Below are positions 34,959 to 48,965 of a DNA stretch of 64,000 nt, in pieces. The notes under the pieces were generated by a model. That model ran no database searches. It worked only from the letters and a program-made list of their open reading frames with translations, and was not told where the DNA came from. Position 1 is the stretch's first letter. Each line of letters begins with the position of its first letter. Origin of the DNA: Pratylenchus scribneri (lineage: Eukaryota > Nematoda > Chromadorea > Rhabditida > Pratylenchidae); contig JAQSEB010000091.1 of assembly GCA_030063045.1 (NCBI GenBank), positions 1,178,001 to 1,242,000 of the forward strand, written 5' to 3'. A program made the translations under genes and the position numbers.

Positions 34959-37734
34959 TTTGATTTTGACGCTAAAAATTAAAGAAGGAAAATATATAAT
35001 TAATTTCAATCTGTTCAAAATGGTTTTTAAAAACCGTAAAATTATACAGTTTTAACTTTAAAAAACAATGTTATATTGGTTGGCCACCTGAATGATTCAT
35101 TCTTCCCTTGGAAACTTTTAGTTTTTGTAACATTGTGGTAATTGGAGTTGGAGTGGAGAGCAGGAAAAACGCGGTTTCATTCAACTTTTATCAATTTTTC
35201 TGTTTTATTCATTGGCCAAATGGAAAACCAAGCTGGCCAACAGCAGACCAAAATATCGATGGAAAAGAAGAGAAAAAGGTTGAATAGGAATCGGAGACAA
35301 AAAGTGGATTCATTCAAAATGGCTTTTCCTTCCTTCCTTCCTCTCCCAAGCGCGGCTTTTCCCCTCCTCCACCTCCGGCGGTCATTCCTTCCGCCCTTTT
35401 AATCGCCAATAATAATCGTCGCTTTAGAGGTGGGTGTGCGCATCGTCCTGGCCCCAATTCTTTCCTTCTAATTTCCATTTGTCCGGTCCTCCTTCGTCCC
35501 TCATTCATCGGTCCACAATCGTCCACACACCTTTTAGTGCCTCACAATCCTCAAATATGGGCTGTGCGGATGAAGGAAGAAAGAATTCTCACCCCCGGGT
35601 GAAGCGCATGAATCAGCGCCGGCGAGAATTTATTTTTGTTTGTTGTCTTGACGAAATATGTGTGTGTGGGGTTTTGGGGGCTTTTTCCCCTATTTCTGTG
35701 GTGTTAGCCGCTTTTTGTGATGATTGAGGCGCCGCTTCTCGCTATACGAAAATGGGAGACAATATCATTGCACCTATTTGGAGGAATCAGAGGATTCGGG
35801 AAAATAATTGGACTTACTTAAATCCACAAAAATGGACCAACCAGCATTCTTCTGCTGTTGAAATGCCCTTAAGGCCCATCTAAAAATATTAAATGCTGGC
35901 CATTTAAGCAAAATTTATTCTGATTTTTGATTTAAAGGAGATGGAGATGGGTGAGTTTAATGGCCTCGGAAATTTAGAAAGGCCAAAAAGAGTGATTTGG
36001 TCGAGGCCAAATTTGTTGTTTGTTCAAACCGAAGGCGATAGGTGGAGCGAAAATGACCAACCAAAATCGGTGACCAATCTTTTGCTTTAGGGGCCAGGGC
36101 CCACTATCAACCAAAATATCAACCATCCACCCAAATTTGGGGGTTGAGTGTTGAGACCAAAATCACCGCCCTAATATTTCCACAGTGCTTATCAGTTTTT
36201 CTACAGGGACATTATGGGCGATTTTATGGAATTTATTGGCCGAGAAATGGTCGAAAATTGTGGGGAAATGATAAATTGGTTATTAATGATTTGATGAGCA
36301 AATAATAATAAAAATAAAAATATGAGATGGGTCGGCAAATGCATTTGTTGCAAAAAATTTCCACCAACCGTAAAAATGGGGACAACCGAAAATATTTGTG
36401 TACTTTTTTATGGACTGCCACTGGTGGGAGAAGGAGGTGATTTGCACAGGAAAAATGGTTTTATGATATTTTTTGGCCATTTAAAATGGAAAAATCCCTA
36501 TTTTTTCTTTCTTATGAGGGCCAAGAAATTTGATGACCTTTTCTTTTGCAAGGAATGATTCATTGATGAGGCACAAAATGTTCGGGGATTTACTTGACTT
36601 TTAGGCTGTTTTTCTCTGTGAGTCATACTTCAATCGAATTTTGCGCAATTGGATGGGGAAATTAACCCAAATTTATTATTTTGATCAATCAATTTTGGAG
36701 TGGCTTTTATGGGAAAGCTTTCTTTGAATTCACGAATATTTCATGGTCATTGTGGGAAAAATTAATTTCCGGCTGTTTTTCAGGAAAAATAATTTCATCC
36801 GGAAAATATTTAATTATAGCAGCCAAAAATGGGATTATTCAATATTAAAATTATTTATTGTGGAAATGGCCGAAAATCGAAAAAGAACATTTATTGAATG
36901 ATTTGGACGTACCCTATAGAATTTTGAATTAAGTCAAGTGTGTTTGTTTTTAAAGTAATTGCTCAATTGTAAGCCCCGATTAAAGCCAATCCATTCAAAA
37001 GCCAGTGAAAATATACAAATATTATTCAATGTGGGCAATTCTCGCCCCTCTGCTGCTTTTGGCCCAAAATGTTTAGCCTCAATTAAAAAATCATCGTGGC
37101 CCTCCCCTCCTCCATTTTTCCCGGGGCATCATTGTCAATGCCGGTTGAGTAAATAAAAATAAATAAATACATTTTCCTTCCCATTTTCCTTGCATTGGAT
37201 GGATTTTAAAGGATTAGATAAAATTAAAAACATTTTTTTGGATTGGATTACCTCCTACTATGGAAAAAATCTGCTGAGGAATTGAAATTGAGTTGGGCCA
37301 ATAGAAAAATTTAATTGCCGTGGGAAATGTGGGGGAAAATTCAATTGAAATTTAATGAATTTAAGGAAAGTTAACGAAAATTTTGGTTTTAAAACTATTC
37401 TAATTTTATATTTTCCCTCTGTTCAATCTTAACAATTTCAGAGGCAGGCTTATAATTAATCGAATAAAAAAATTTGTTAAAATTTTATCAGATATTTTAA
37501 TGAGAAAGATATGAAAAAACAATTAAATTCGCTGAATATTTTGGGGAATTTTGGAGGAGAATTCAAACAAAATTCTATTCAAAGTCACGGCTCACGGGGC
37601 GGTTGAAACTAGTGTTCATTTATTTGAAACATTTGGATGACAAAAAAATGGATGGAATTGAATTAAATACTAAATAAAAAAAATTTCCTAAAATAATTTC
37701 TTTTTCCAAATTCCACATTCTCCTCTTTGCTATT
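34959..37734. other. Long intergenic region, no gene recognised
   Basis: About 2.8 kb between the type I membrane protein gene start and the DLD gene 3' end, both minus. Apart from the candidate leader exon I see only low-complexity AT-rich sequence and short random frames. It probably contains the promoter of the membrane protein gene. Confidence 0.55.
35818..35879 (-). other. Candidate 5'-UTR exon of the type I membrane protein gene
   Basis: A 62-base stretch is framed on the minus strand by a good acceptor (ATTTTTAG) and a good donor (GTAAGTCC). The first coding exon downstream also begins after an acceptor (TTTTTAG) 13 bases before its ATG. The two fit a non-coding leader exon; trans-splicing is the alternative. 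Confidence 0.3.
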
Positions 37735-40133
<2,399 letters not shown>

Positions 40134-40576
40134 TTTTTTTCTAAAAAATAACAATTAAATAAGTTAAAAATGAAATGATTTATTTTGGTAAAATTTTATG
40201 GTTCGATTCCAAAAATTATTTTTTATTTGGATGAAGCTAACTTTTCGCTGCTGGGTGCTGGAGTTGGACAAGTAGAACGGTAACGGAAAGCGAAACCGAA
40301 ACCGCGAAACGCAGCGCAGGGCAGGACGCAGGATCTGCTTCTGCTTCTACTATACTATTGTGTCTCGTGTGTTTTTTTGTGTCTGGCCTATTCTATTTTT
40401 TTCATGACATGATTAAAAATTAATAATTTTCAGGTTTAAGCGTTTTGCGTTTTAGCGTTTAAGGTTTAACTTTAAGCCTTAAACTTTAAGATTTCAGTTC
40501 CGCGATAAATCACAACCAAAATTTTAGCTTTTAATTAATGTTTTAAACTAACAATTTTTACAGTTTTATTATATGG
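40134..40576. promoter_or_regulatory. Divergent promoter region, DLD / sirtuin
   Basis: 443 bp shared 5' region. A GC-richer patch at about 40275-40345 carries GCGAAACCGAAACCGCGAAA. Acceptor-like TTTTTTAG and TTTTTACAG precede the DLD and sirtuin ATGs. Confidence 0.5.
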
Positions 40577-43500
40577 ATGGATCTCAATTTTGTTGAGCCT
40601 TGGAAAAAGCCTAGTGAATCAATGTTTTTGGTCCGGCAATTGGTCAACAAAGGCATTGCGCCCAGACGAATCCTCTCCCTTCTATACCCAATGTATTCTT
40701 CAATTCCGCCAACCATTCCCGACATTTGGATATTGCAATTATTGCGGGAGTTGAGTGAAACACGAACAAGGAAGAAATTACCTCAATTTAACACATTTGA
40801 GGATGCGGTCCAGCTATTCAGGTTTCAAATATTTTTACATTCTTTTTAAATTGATTAAATTTTAGAAAAAGCCAACGAATTTTAATCATAACTGGTGCCG
40901 GTGTTTCGGTCAGTTGTGGCATTCCCGACTTCCGTTCCGAGAATGGCGTCTATGCCCGGTTGCACAAAGATTTCCCCGAACTACCCAATCCGCATGCAAT
41001 GTTCGACATCGACTTTTTCCGCCACAATCCGGTGCCTTTCTACAATTTTGCCAAAGTAAAAATTTATTTTCAAATTCTTGTGTTATATTCCGATTTTAGG
41101 AGATCTTTCCCGGCCAATTTCGTCCATCCCTCTCGCATTTCATCAAATTTCTGGAGGATGAGGGAAAATTGTTGCGAAATTACACACAAAACATTGACAC
41201 TTTGGAGAGGTTGGCCGGAATTCAAAATTTGGTGGAATGCCATGGCTCATTTGCGCGATCGACTTGTTTGAGTTGTGGCAATGAAGTCGATTCAGAGCTG
41301 ATTCGGGAGAGCGTTTTTGCACAGGTTTGTCAAAATTTGGCAGAGAAAATTAAAGATTGAATTGATAGAAGGATCCGAATTCACCAACAATATTCATAAA
41401 ATTGTTTGATCTATTTTAGATTTAAAAAAATTTTACGAAAATATAGAACCGAATTTTCCATATAAATTTATTGATTTTAATAGCCAAAAAAAATGAATAA
41501 ATTCTAAAATATTACTTACGTCTTAAAATTAGATGCATCCAAATCCAATCATTTCCACGAAAGAATTTATTCAATATAAATATAAATTTTAATATTTTTT
41601 CATTCTCAAAAAAGTCCATTAAAAAGAAAAATAAAATCAAATTCCTTCATTCATTTCGCATTTTCAACATTTTTTTTTTGCAGAAAGTTCCCGCCTGTTC
41701 CCAATGCAAAGATGGTGTGATGAAGCCGAACATTGTGTTTTTTGGCGAAGACCTTGGCGATGCATTCCATGGCCAAATGGGCGAAGATCATCAAAAATTG
41801 GATTTGCTCGTCGTAATTGGCTCCTCAATGCAAGTTCGCCCGGTCTCACTGGTTCCATTCAACATTGCCGCGGAAGTGCCACAAATTTTGATCAATCGTG
41901 AACAGTTGGACAATTATCCGGCTGACATAAAATTGCTGGGTAATTGTGATGCCATTTTGATGCAATTGGCCATGGCCATTGGAGGCAATTTACGCACAAA
42001 AATGTTACAAGGTTAATTATTTTAAATTAATAAATAAATAAAATAATTTAATGCCATTATCGAATGAATTGTAGAATATTTTGGAAATTTTGTTACAAGG
42101 GAGAATTTTGTTAATTCTTTAAAATTTTTGAACCTCTTCAATTTTTTTTTTAAATAAAAAATACATGAAAAAACAATCAAAAAAAAAAAAGAATAAAAAG
42201 CAAAAATAGGTTCATCCTCCTTAAAATGACCATCAAAATATTTACTAATGAATTTATCAATTATCAATAATAAATTGAAATAAAATTTATTTAATTTCAG
42301 AATTGAAATCACGAAAGGAGCAGTCCATTTTTTCACCTGAATTTTTGTCGAATTTGGAGAATTCCGCCGCTGGTGATGAACCAATTCTTCCCCGGAAATT
42401 CGGTATTGACGAATTCAAACGAACAATTGGCGCTACGGACGGAAATGAGGGGAAGAAAAACGATGGAATGGATGATGAACAACCATCGGCGGCAAAACGA
42501 CCAAAATTGGAGGAAAATTCACCGACAAAGAAAGAGGATTTGGAAAAAGTGGAAAATGGAGAGAAGAAGGAAAAGGAAGAAGCAAATTGGGCAGGAAACT
42601 ATGTGCTGGTCGAATCACATCTTCCCACACCAACATCCACACTTTTGGTTTGAATTTTTAATATTTTATTCAAAATATGAAAAAATGGGAAAATTCAATG
42701 GAAATTTTTTGCCGCTAAAAATATTTGTCCAAGATTAATTAACCAACAATTAAATATTTGTTTGGTAAAATAAATTTTGAAAAGAAGAAAATTTGACCTT
42801 ATTAGCAAAAATCACCTTAAATCTTCGAATTTTTTGTCAATTTGATGGCTTAATTATTTATTATTTCCGATTCCACCAAATTTGAACGTTTTCACCGGTG
42901 CCAAACTCTTCTACGACCGTGACCAGGACACATTTGTGGGCCGACCCGGTGCCAAACGTCGTCGTTATGTGGCAGAGGATGAAGGCGATGAGGATGAAGA
43001 GGAATTGGCATCCGAATGTGCGTCGATGGCATCCAAAAGTTTGTTTAAATTAATTAAATTTTGGGGATTTTTATATCCAAATTTAATAATTTTTAATGAA
43101 TAATGATTTTAATTGTAATTTTTTCAAATTTCAGGCTCCTCTTCGACATCGGAGGGAACATCCATTGAAGAACGTGCCGGCTCATTGCCGCCCGAATTTG
43201 AGCGAATTTTGGATGCCCATAAAAATGGAAAGGACGAAGAATTTGGCAGACTAAGTTTGTTTTGAAATTTTAGTAAAATTTTTATATGTGGGCGCTAAAA
43301 CTGAAACCCGCTAAAACTGAAATTAGCTAGCTAAAACTGAAATTCACACACTATTTCTCACTTTTTTGGTTAGAGATGCAGAGAAAAGTGAGAGTGACAT
43401 AGGAAATATAAAGAAAGAAAGAAAAGGAGAGCATGTTAGAGAGTGTGGCAGACAGTTAGAGGAATTTCAGTTTTAGCTAGCTAATTTCAGTTTTAGCTGA

Positions 43501-43814
43501 AATTTCAGTTTTAGCGCTAACATATATAATTTAAGAAATTATTTCAAAGGAAAATAAAAAATTATCAAAAATTTTGAGATGGTATTAATTGAATTAATTT
43601 ATTATTTTTTCGACAAAATTCGAAAATTTAAAAAAAAATATTTTAAATCAAAGGATTTCAAATATTAATCCTAAAATATTCCAACATTTAATTTTAATTC
43701 TTATTTACTCTTTCAGTTGATGAAAACCATAAAAGAAGGGCCAAAAGTTGTTCGCCATCTTCTCATTCTCATCGCCGCCAACAATTCGACACTTCTTCTA
43801 ATGGAAATGAATGA
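40577..43814 (+). CDS. sir-2.1: SIRT1/SIR-2.1-type NAD-dependent deacetylase
   Basis: Eight exons: 40577-40821, 40866-41055, 41100-41324, 41684-42011, 42301-42647, about 42870-43038, 43135-43254, 43717-43814. The Rossmann NAD motif is GAGVSVSCGIPDFRS; TQNIDTLERLAG; catalytic His in VECHGSF; zinc cysteines in CLSCGNEV and CSQCKDG; then KPNIVFFGE and VIGSSMQVRPVSLVP. The basic/acidic tail (AAKRPKLEE; AKRRRYVAEDEGDEDEEE) gives nuclear localisation signals. PPNLNVFTGAKLFYD aligns with the conserved C-terminal PPNRYIFHGAEVYSD element of SIRT1. Sirtuins of this class deacetylate histones and transcription factors. Oddity: the exon at 42870 has no AG acceptor in an open frame (the base pair before ATTCCACC is CG). 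A palindromic MITE lies in intron 7. Confidence 0.9.
43288..43521. mobile_element. Palindromic MITE-like element
   Basis: About 234 bp with long inverted arms made of (C/G)CTAAAACTGAAATT-type repeats, ending GGGCGCTAAAACTG on the left and CAGTTTTAGCGCTAAC on the right. The flanks are TATAT and ATATA, so a short AT target duplication is possible. No ORF. It lies in intron 7 of the sirtuin gene. Confidence 0.75.
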
Positions 43815-44055
43815 ATGAATGAATGAAGTTTTGATCATAATGAAAAATATTATAGCCTAATTTTTTCCCATTTTCCATAATAATCCTCATCGCATTTTAA
43901 ACAATATTTTTTTTATATATTTTTGTGAATATTTTTTCTATAAATTGTATTTTGGTATAAAATTTGTAAATTTTTTAAGATTATTGTTTATTCAAATTCA
44001 ATATTTTTTTATTAAACATTTTTAATTTATTTTTTAATCAATTTAGTAAATTTCA

Positions 44056-46775
44056 ATGTCGGATGAATTTGCAATTGAGTCATTGGCGGTGGCCGCCTCT
44101 TCTCCATCAACGGCAACCAGCGGTTCGGCTGGTCAAAAGGCGGACAAGAAACGGGATCAAGCGTAAATTTTAATATTTAATTTATTAAAAATTAAAAAAA
44201 AAATTAAAATTTATTAAATATTAGAAAATTTTTTTGTGAACTGATTTTAATTTGTCTTCAAATTTAATTTTTTTCAAAGTCAAAAATAATATTAAACATT
44301 TTCAAATTAATTTTAGTCATTCTTTTAAAATTTATCAATTTAAAAATTTAATTTAATATTCAGTGACCGATTTCGCTACGGGAATTTCAATCGATATTAT
44401 GGCGTTCGGACGAAAGCATTTGGGAAAGATCCGTCAGTTTTTTTATTTTTAAAATAAAAATTAATTAATTTAATTTTCAGCCGTTTGGAATTACTACCAC
44501 CGGAATGGTTCAAGGACAGGCGGGTGCTGGACATTGGCTGTAATGCTGGCCATTTGACATTGGAAATTGCGCGGACATTGCGGCCTAGCTGGATTTTGGG
44601 CATTGACATTGACGAACATTTGGTTGGGGTGGCACGCAAAAACATTCGTCACTATTTTGAGGGAGAGAGCAAAGATGGCGAAAAACAGGTTTTTTAAAAA
44701 ATTTTTAAAAAAAAATAAATTTTAAATAAAGAATTAAAGAATATTTAAATAAATTTTAAAAAGTGTAGAAAAGAAATTAAAAACTGGTAAAATTAATTTA
44801 AAACTCTTGTCCAGCAAGTCGGTTTTAGCTCATTGGTATCCTTCTACATTTTACCGCCAATAGACGAAGGTTCAATATCTCACCGGATATTCTAATTTTT
44901 TTTGGCCATTTTTCGAATTTATATATATATATAAAAAATTTGAAATTCGTAAATTCTTTTCAAGTTTGCGAAATCTAGCCGGTCAATTTCCGAGATCTTT
45001 TTTTTAAAAGTTTCCCATATAGATGGGACATACCAGAAAAATCCGTTTTTTCCAAAATGTTTTTCCGGTTTCGAGATATTAGCCAAAAACCGGTTTAAAA
45101 AATTGAACTTTTTCGGTTTGCCCAGGTAAAACTTTTTTCCTTTTGATTTTACGATACCAATTGTTATTCTAGGAACCTAAGTTGGAGTCTTAGCTACAAA
45201 ATGATATATGGTTTGCGGGGTCTATCTTCAAAACCCAGGGCTGTGGAGGCCGGCAAAAATCATTTTTTCCTTTATGGCCGATTGGCGAAGATGGGGGGAT
45301 GGGGACGGAGGTCGCGGGTTCGAATCCCACCAAGGGCCAATAATTTTTTTAGAGGTTTTCGATGATGGGGAACATGAATTTGAGGTTTATTTTGAAAAAT
45401 AAACCGGTTCAAATTTTTAAACCGGTTCTGCGCGAGTTGAATTTTTATCAGAAATATGGGGAATGGATTCTAATATTAAATAAAATTAATCCTCCTAGGA
45501 ACCTTTTAAAGCGCGATAGCGCTTTCTTTCTACTGTCCCACGTATTCCTTCCGTCACCACTTAAGAACCAGCGGGCTTGCCCCGCTGGTTCTTTTATAAT
45601 AAAATTTAAACACATTAATCATTTAAAAATGATTTTATTGCAGTGCATTGGCAAATTGCCCGCAAAAATTGGCGACTACAATGTTTGGTTTGCCCGTGAG
45701 AATTATGTGCTCGAATCGGACGAATTCTTGGAAATGGTCGACCAAATTTATTAAATTATTTTTTAATTTTATTCCTCGTTGAAAGGTACGCGAAGAATTC
45801 GACGTAATTTTGGCGCTGAGCATCACAAAATGGGTCCATTTGAATTGGGGTGACGGCGGGTTGAAACGATTTTTGCGCCGGACATTTTTGCAACTCAATC
45901 CCGGTGGTCGACTCATTCTCGAGGCCCAGGAATTCACAAAATATTATAAACGCGCAAAAATGACGGTTCGTTATATATTTTAAACATAAATATTATAATT
46001 TAAAATCTATTTCTAAAATTAAAATAATTTAATTAAAAAAATATTAAATTTTTATGTTTTCTTAAATTTTACAAAATAAATTTTAGTTATTTTTCCACCA
46101 AAATTTAATAAATTTTGACTCAACAAATCCTCATAATTCCTTTACTTTTTCAGCCGGACATGTTGGAACGGTACAAGGCCATTGAATTCAAACCGGAACA
46201 ATTCAAGGAATTTTTGCTGTCAAAGAAGGTTGGCTTCGCGGAATTCCGGGAATTGGGCGTGCCAAAGGAGACCACAAAAGGTTATGGAAAATATTTGATA
46301 TTTAAAATAATTTTTGATTCTAATTTTAATTTTTTAATTACTGGATGTTATTTTTTTGGGAGAAATATAATACAAAAAAATTGCTAAATATAACCAAATT
46401 CATCCATAAAAATAATTTTGAATTTTAAAATGAAGGTAGAAAATGCTTCAAGGCATATCCATTAATTTTATTCCAAAAAATTCAACAAATTAATTAAATT
46501 AATTTTAAGGTTTTGAACGGCCCTTGATGATGTTCCGGAAGCCTCAACGAATTTATCATTCATCGGGGAAGGGAAGGAAGAGGAAACATCCAAACGGCGA
46601 AGAAACGGGCAAAGAGGACAATAACAAATTGTTGGCACAATCAACGACCACCGATGAAAAAGAAAAGACGGAAGAAATGGCTGCACAAACCGATGAGAAA
46701 TCCAATTCGAAAATGGAAGAAAAGGAAGAGGAAAAGAACGAATCCGAAGTGCGCGAAGAAAATGGGAAGAACTGA
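44056..46775 (+). CDS. 7SK/snRNA 5' methylphosphate capping enzyme (MEPCE/BIN3)
   Basis: Seven exons (44056-44162, 44364-44432, 44481-44688, 45644-45736, 45786-45965, 46154-46280, 46510-46775) give 349 aa. The YGNFNRYYG leader and the SAM-binding motif [17 protein letters not shown] are followed by the BIN3 signature [19 protein letters not shown], then [10 protein letters not shown] and [23 protein letters not shown] marks the end of the fold. A Glu/Lys-rich tail of about 75 residues follows. The enzyme methylates the gamma-phosphate of RNA polymerase III transcripts such as 7SK or U6. The 955-bp intron 3 holds tRNA-like remnants and two strong hairpins. A splice acceptor (AATTTAG) lies 10 bases before the ATG. 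Confidence 0.93.
44819..44890 (+). pseudogene. tRNA-like remnant
   Basis: A-box-like TTTAGCTCATTGGTA and B-box-like GGTTCAATATC at tRNA spacing, with CCGGT/ACCGG-type ends. Internal stems are poor. It lies in intron 3 of the MEPCE gene, sense strand. Confidence 0.4.
45268..45339 (+). pseudogene. tRNA-like remnant
   Basis: GGCCGATTGGCGAAG (A box) and a perfect T arm GCGGG-TTCGAAT-CCCAC with a CCTT...AAGG acceptor. The anticodon arm is not credible (runs of G). It lies in intron 3 of the MEPCE gene, sense strand. Confidence 0.45.
45505..45593. repeat. Two GC-rich hairpins in the MEPCE intron
   Basis: AAAGCGC-GATA-GCGCTTT at about 45508-45525, and a perfect 13-bp stem AAGAACCAGCGGG / CCCGCTGGTTCTT with a 5-base loop at 45563-45593. 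Both stand out from AT-rich surroundings; the second is followed by a short T run. Confidence 0.9.
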
Positions 46776-47174
46776 TGATGTGACAAATTACAATTTTTTA
46801 ATCTTATTTTTCTCCGATATTTTTTTACCATTTGATTTAATAAATTAATTTAATTCTTTAAAATTTAAAAATGAATTTTTGACAGGCAAAGTTGGAACAA
46901 ATCAAAATTGGTTTGTACTTTGTAGGTTGAATTGGCAATATATTGAAAGGAAATGCAAATTAGAAAAAAGATGCTGCCTAACTAAGACATTTTCATTTAA
47001 AGGGTTGAATTTGGCATCCAAACTCCCAAAATCTATCGAAAACATACCCCTTTTTAATTCGCAAATTAAATGTTTTCTTAATATTTCCATTTTATATAGA
47101 ATTTGAAGGCATATTCACGTATGAAAATATATATTATTCATTATTATTCAAATTTTGATGGGTGATGATTGATG

Positions 47175-47240
47175 AATCGAATCAAAAGGAGGACCTCTGA
47201 ATTGGCCAATCGAATCAAAATGAGGACCTCTGAATTGGCC
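47175..47240. repeat. 33-bp tandem duplication
   Basis: Two adjacent 33-base units (GAGGACCTCTGAATTGGCC core) differing at one position. They lie in the intergenic stretch downstream of the MEPCE gene. Confidence 0.9.
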
Positions 47241-47526
47241 AAGGGAGATCTCCAAAATGGGAATGGTGGCAATGAAAATGTTGGGAAAGTGAAGAAGCCA
47301 TTCAAAAATGAATATTAAGCAAGCATCATTCTCATCATCGAAGCCATCAACATCATTGCAAAAATGGGCATTCTTCTGCTGCGAAACGGCAATAACTGGA
47401 TCAACTGCCAACATTGCCGATGGCAAAATCCAAAATATGAATGCATCAAACAAATGGCATGAAGAAAGAAATAATTGATGCTTATTTGGCCAAATAATTA
47501 GTGATTATTATAATCATTTAACTTTC

Positions 47527-47744
47527 GGTACTTTTGTACTTTGGGTCCCCCTTTTTGAAAAGTCAAGGGTCCCTCCCTCTCTGGATCATCAGGTTTCGGG
47601 TTAGGGTCATTCAGGGATAGGTTAGGGATAGGATGGGGCAAAAATTATCTCAAATGTATTCTAAACCCAAACCTAACACCCAAAGGGGGACCCTTCACTT
47701 TTTCCAAGATGACCCAAATAGGGGACCCAAAGTACAAAAGTACC
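47527..47744. mobile_element. hAT-like MITE with 8-bp target duplication
   Basis: 218 bp with inverted ends GGTACTTTTGTACTTTGGGT and its complement, no ORF. It is flanked on both sides by the same 8 bases, TAACTTTC (47519-47526 and 47745-47752), the duplication length typical of hAT elements. Confidence 0.85.
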
Positions 47745-48112
47745 TAACTTTCCGCTTGTTGTCCCAAAAATAATCGACTTATACTGTTTTCCGAAAAAGT
47801 TCCCGCCTATTTTTGCCCCAAACGCATATTGCCACAAAAATTTGATTTTCTCAAATTTTTAAGTCTTGATTACGGCCGAATCAATAATAAATCAAAATTA
47901 TTTATTTAAATAGTCAGAAAGGTAAAATTTAAATAGTCGGATCAAAGAGGAATTTGTTGATATTATTTAAACAAATAGAATGGGGAAATGTCATTTGGAA
48001 TTATTTGTTTTGGCATTTGCATTTTGTAGCCGGCCACCATCCATTGTACCTTTTGAGCGCTGAATTGGGATGGGGTATGGGAATTATATTTAATTAAAGC
48101 CCATTTTTACCT

Positions 48113-48295
48113 TCAGCGGTTGCCATTGTTCTCCTCATCCCGACGGCGAGCACGGTAGCGGGCCGATGCCCGACGCCACTGTCCTTGTAGACGAGCACGG
48201 CGTTCTTCTTGCTCCACTTCTCGCTCATGCTGTCGCCGTTCCTCCAATTGTTCGTACATCCGCCGTCTTTCACTCTCGGAATCATCATCAGACAT
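48113..48295 (-). CDS. Small Arg/Glu-rich protein of unknown function
   Basis: A 60-aa frame starting MSDDDSESERRRMYEQLEER and continuing as a highly charged helix (HEREVEQEERRARLQ, RYRARRRDEE). An acceptor (ATATTTCAG) lies about 40 bases before the ATG, as for other genes here. Just after the TGA is a consensus donor (GTAAAA, 48110) paired with an acceptor at about 48060, so the mRNA probably has a 3'-UTR intron. An alternative GC donor a few bases before the stop would extend the frame into RYNGWWPA. Function unknown. Confidence 0.45.
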   Translation of the reverse strand: MSDDDSESERRRMYEQLEERRQHEREVEQEERRARLQGQWRRASARYRARRRDEENNGNR

Positions 48296-48530
48296 TTTGT
48301 TTGAATAATTGCAAGCTTTTTTATTTGCTGAAATATGGGTATGGGTAATAAAATGGTAAAATGCACGCGAAAGGCGAAAATAAGAAGGGAGGAAATTGGG
48401 AAGCAAAATGAGGCAGTAAAATTCAAGAATAATTTGGGAATTATTTTGATTAGGATCCTAAGGATAATTTTGGGCGTAGAATACGGATCTGACATCTATT
48501 TCGTCATATTTTGTCAACTTGGTAAAATAA

Positions 48531-48683
48531 TGACGACTACCAGCATACGCGAGAAGATCATTCGATTTACAGAATACAAGCTCACGAAAAGGACATCTTT
48601 TGTTTTAGCAATTTCACCGAATGGAAGCTACATTGCATCGGGCTCCGAAGTATTTCCCAGAGTTTTAAATTCACTCACAAACT
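48531..48683 (+). pseudogene. Possible WD40-gene fragment
   Basis: A 50-codon frame contains SFVLAISPNGSYIASGSE, which looks like the start of a WD repeat, then stops. No continuing exons were found on the plus strand. It may be a gene relic or chance. Confidence 0.25.
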
Positions 48684-48965
48684 GAGAATCAAGATGCTTG
48701 GTTTAGGCTTATTCAATTCAATACAAGAAAAAAGGCTCAACATTTTAAACATTATTTTTTTATTATTTATTTATAAATCAAATATGGCAATAAAAAAAAA
48801 CAATTAATGGAAAATATGAACATAAAAATGAATGAATGAAGAATTTGTGATTTTTGGCGGCATTTTGAGTGGGAAAAATTGTACAAAATTGGACAAATTG
48901 AATGGGTAGAAATTGCCGGCGGTGACTAGACAATTCAAAATGTTGAAGGAAATCCACAAAAAGTG

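Larger units (their letters stand above)
46776..48112. other. Intergenic region with repeats
   Basis: About 1.3 kb between the MEPCE gene and the small charged ORF. It contains the 33-bp duplication and the hAT-like MITE. A minus frame at 47148-47453 has no ATG start and no known domain. Confidence 0.55.

Noticed and set aside
47148..47453. Minus frame with hydrophobic start resembling a secreted protein
   Set aside because: The apparent start is TTG, no in-frame ATG fits, and the end runs through the 33-bp tandem repeat.
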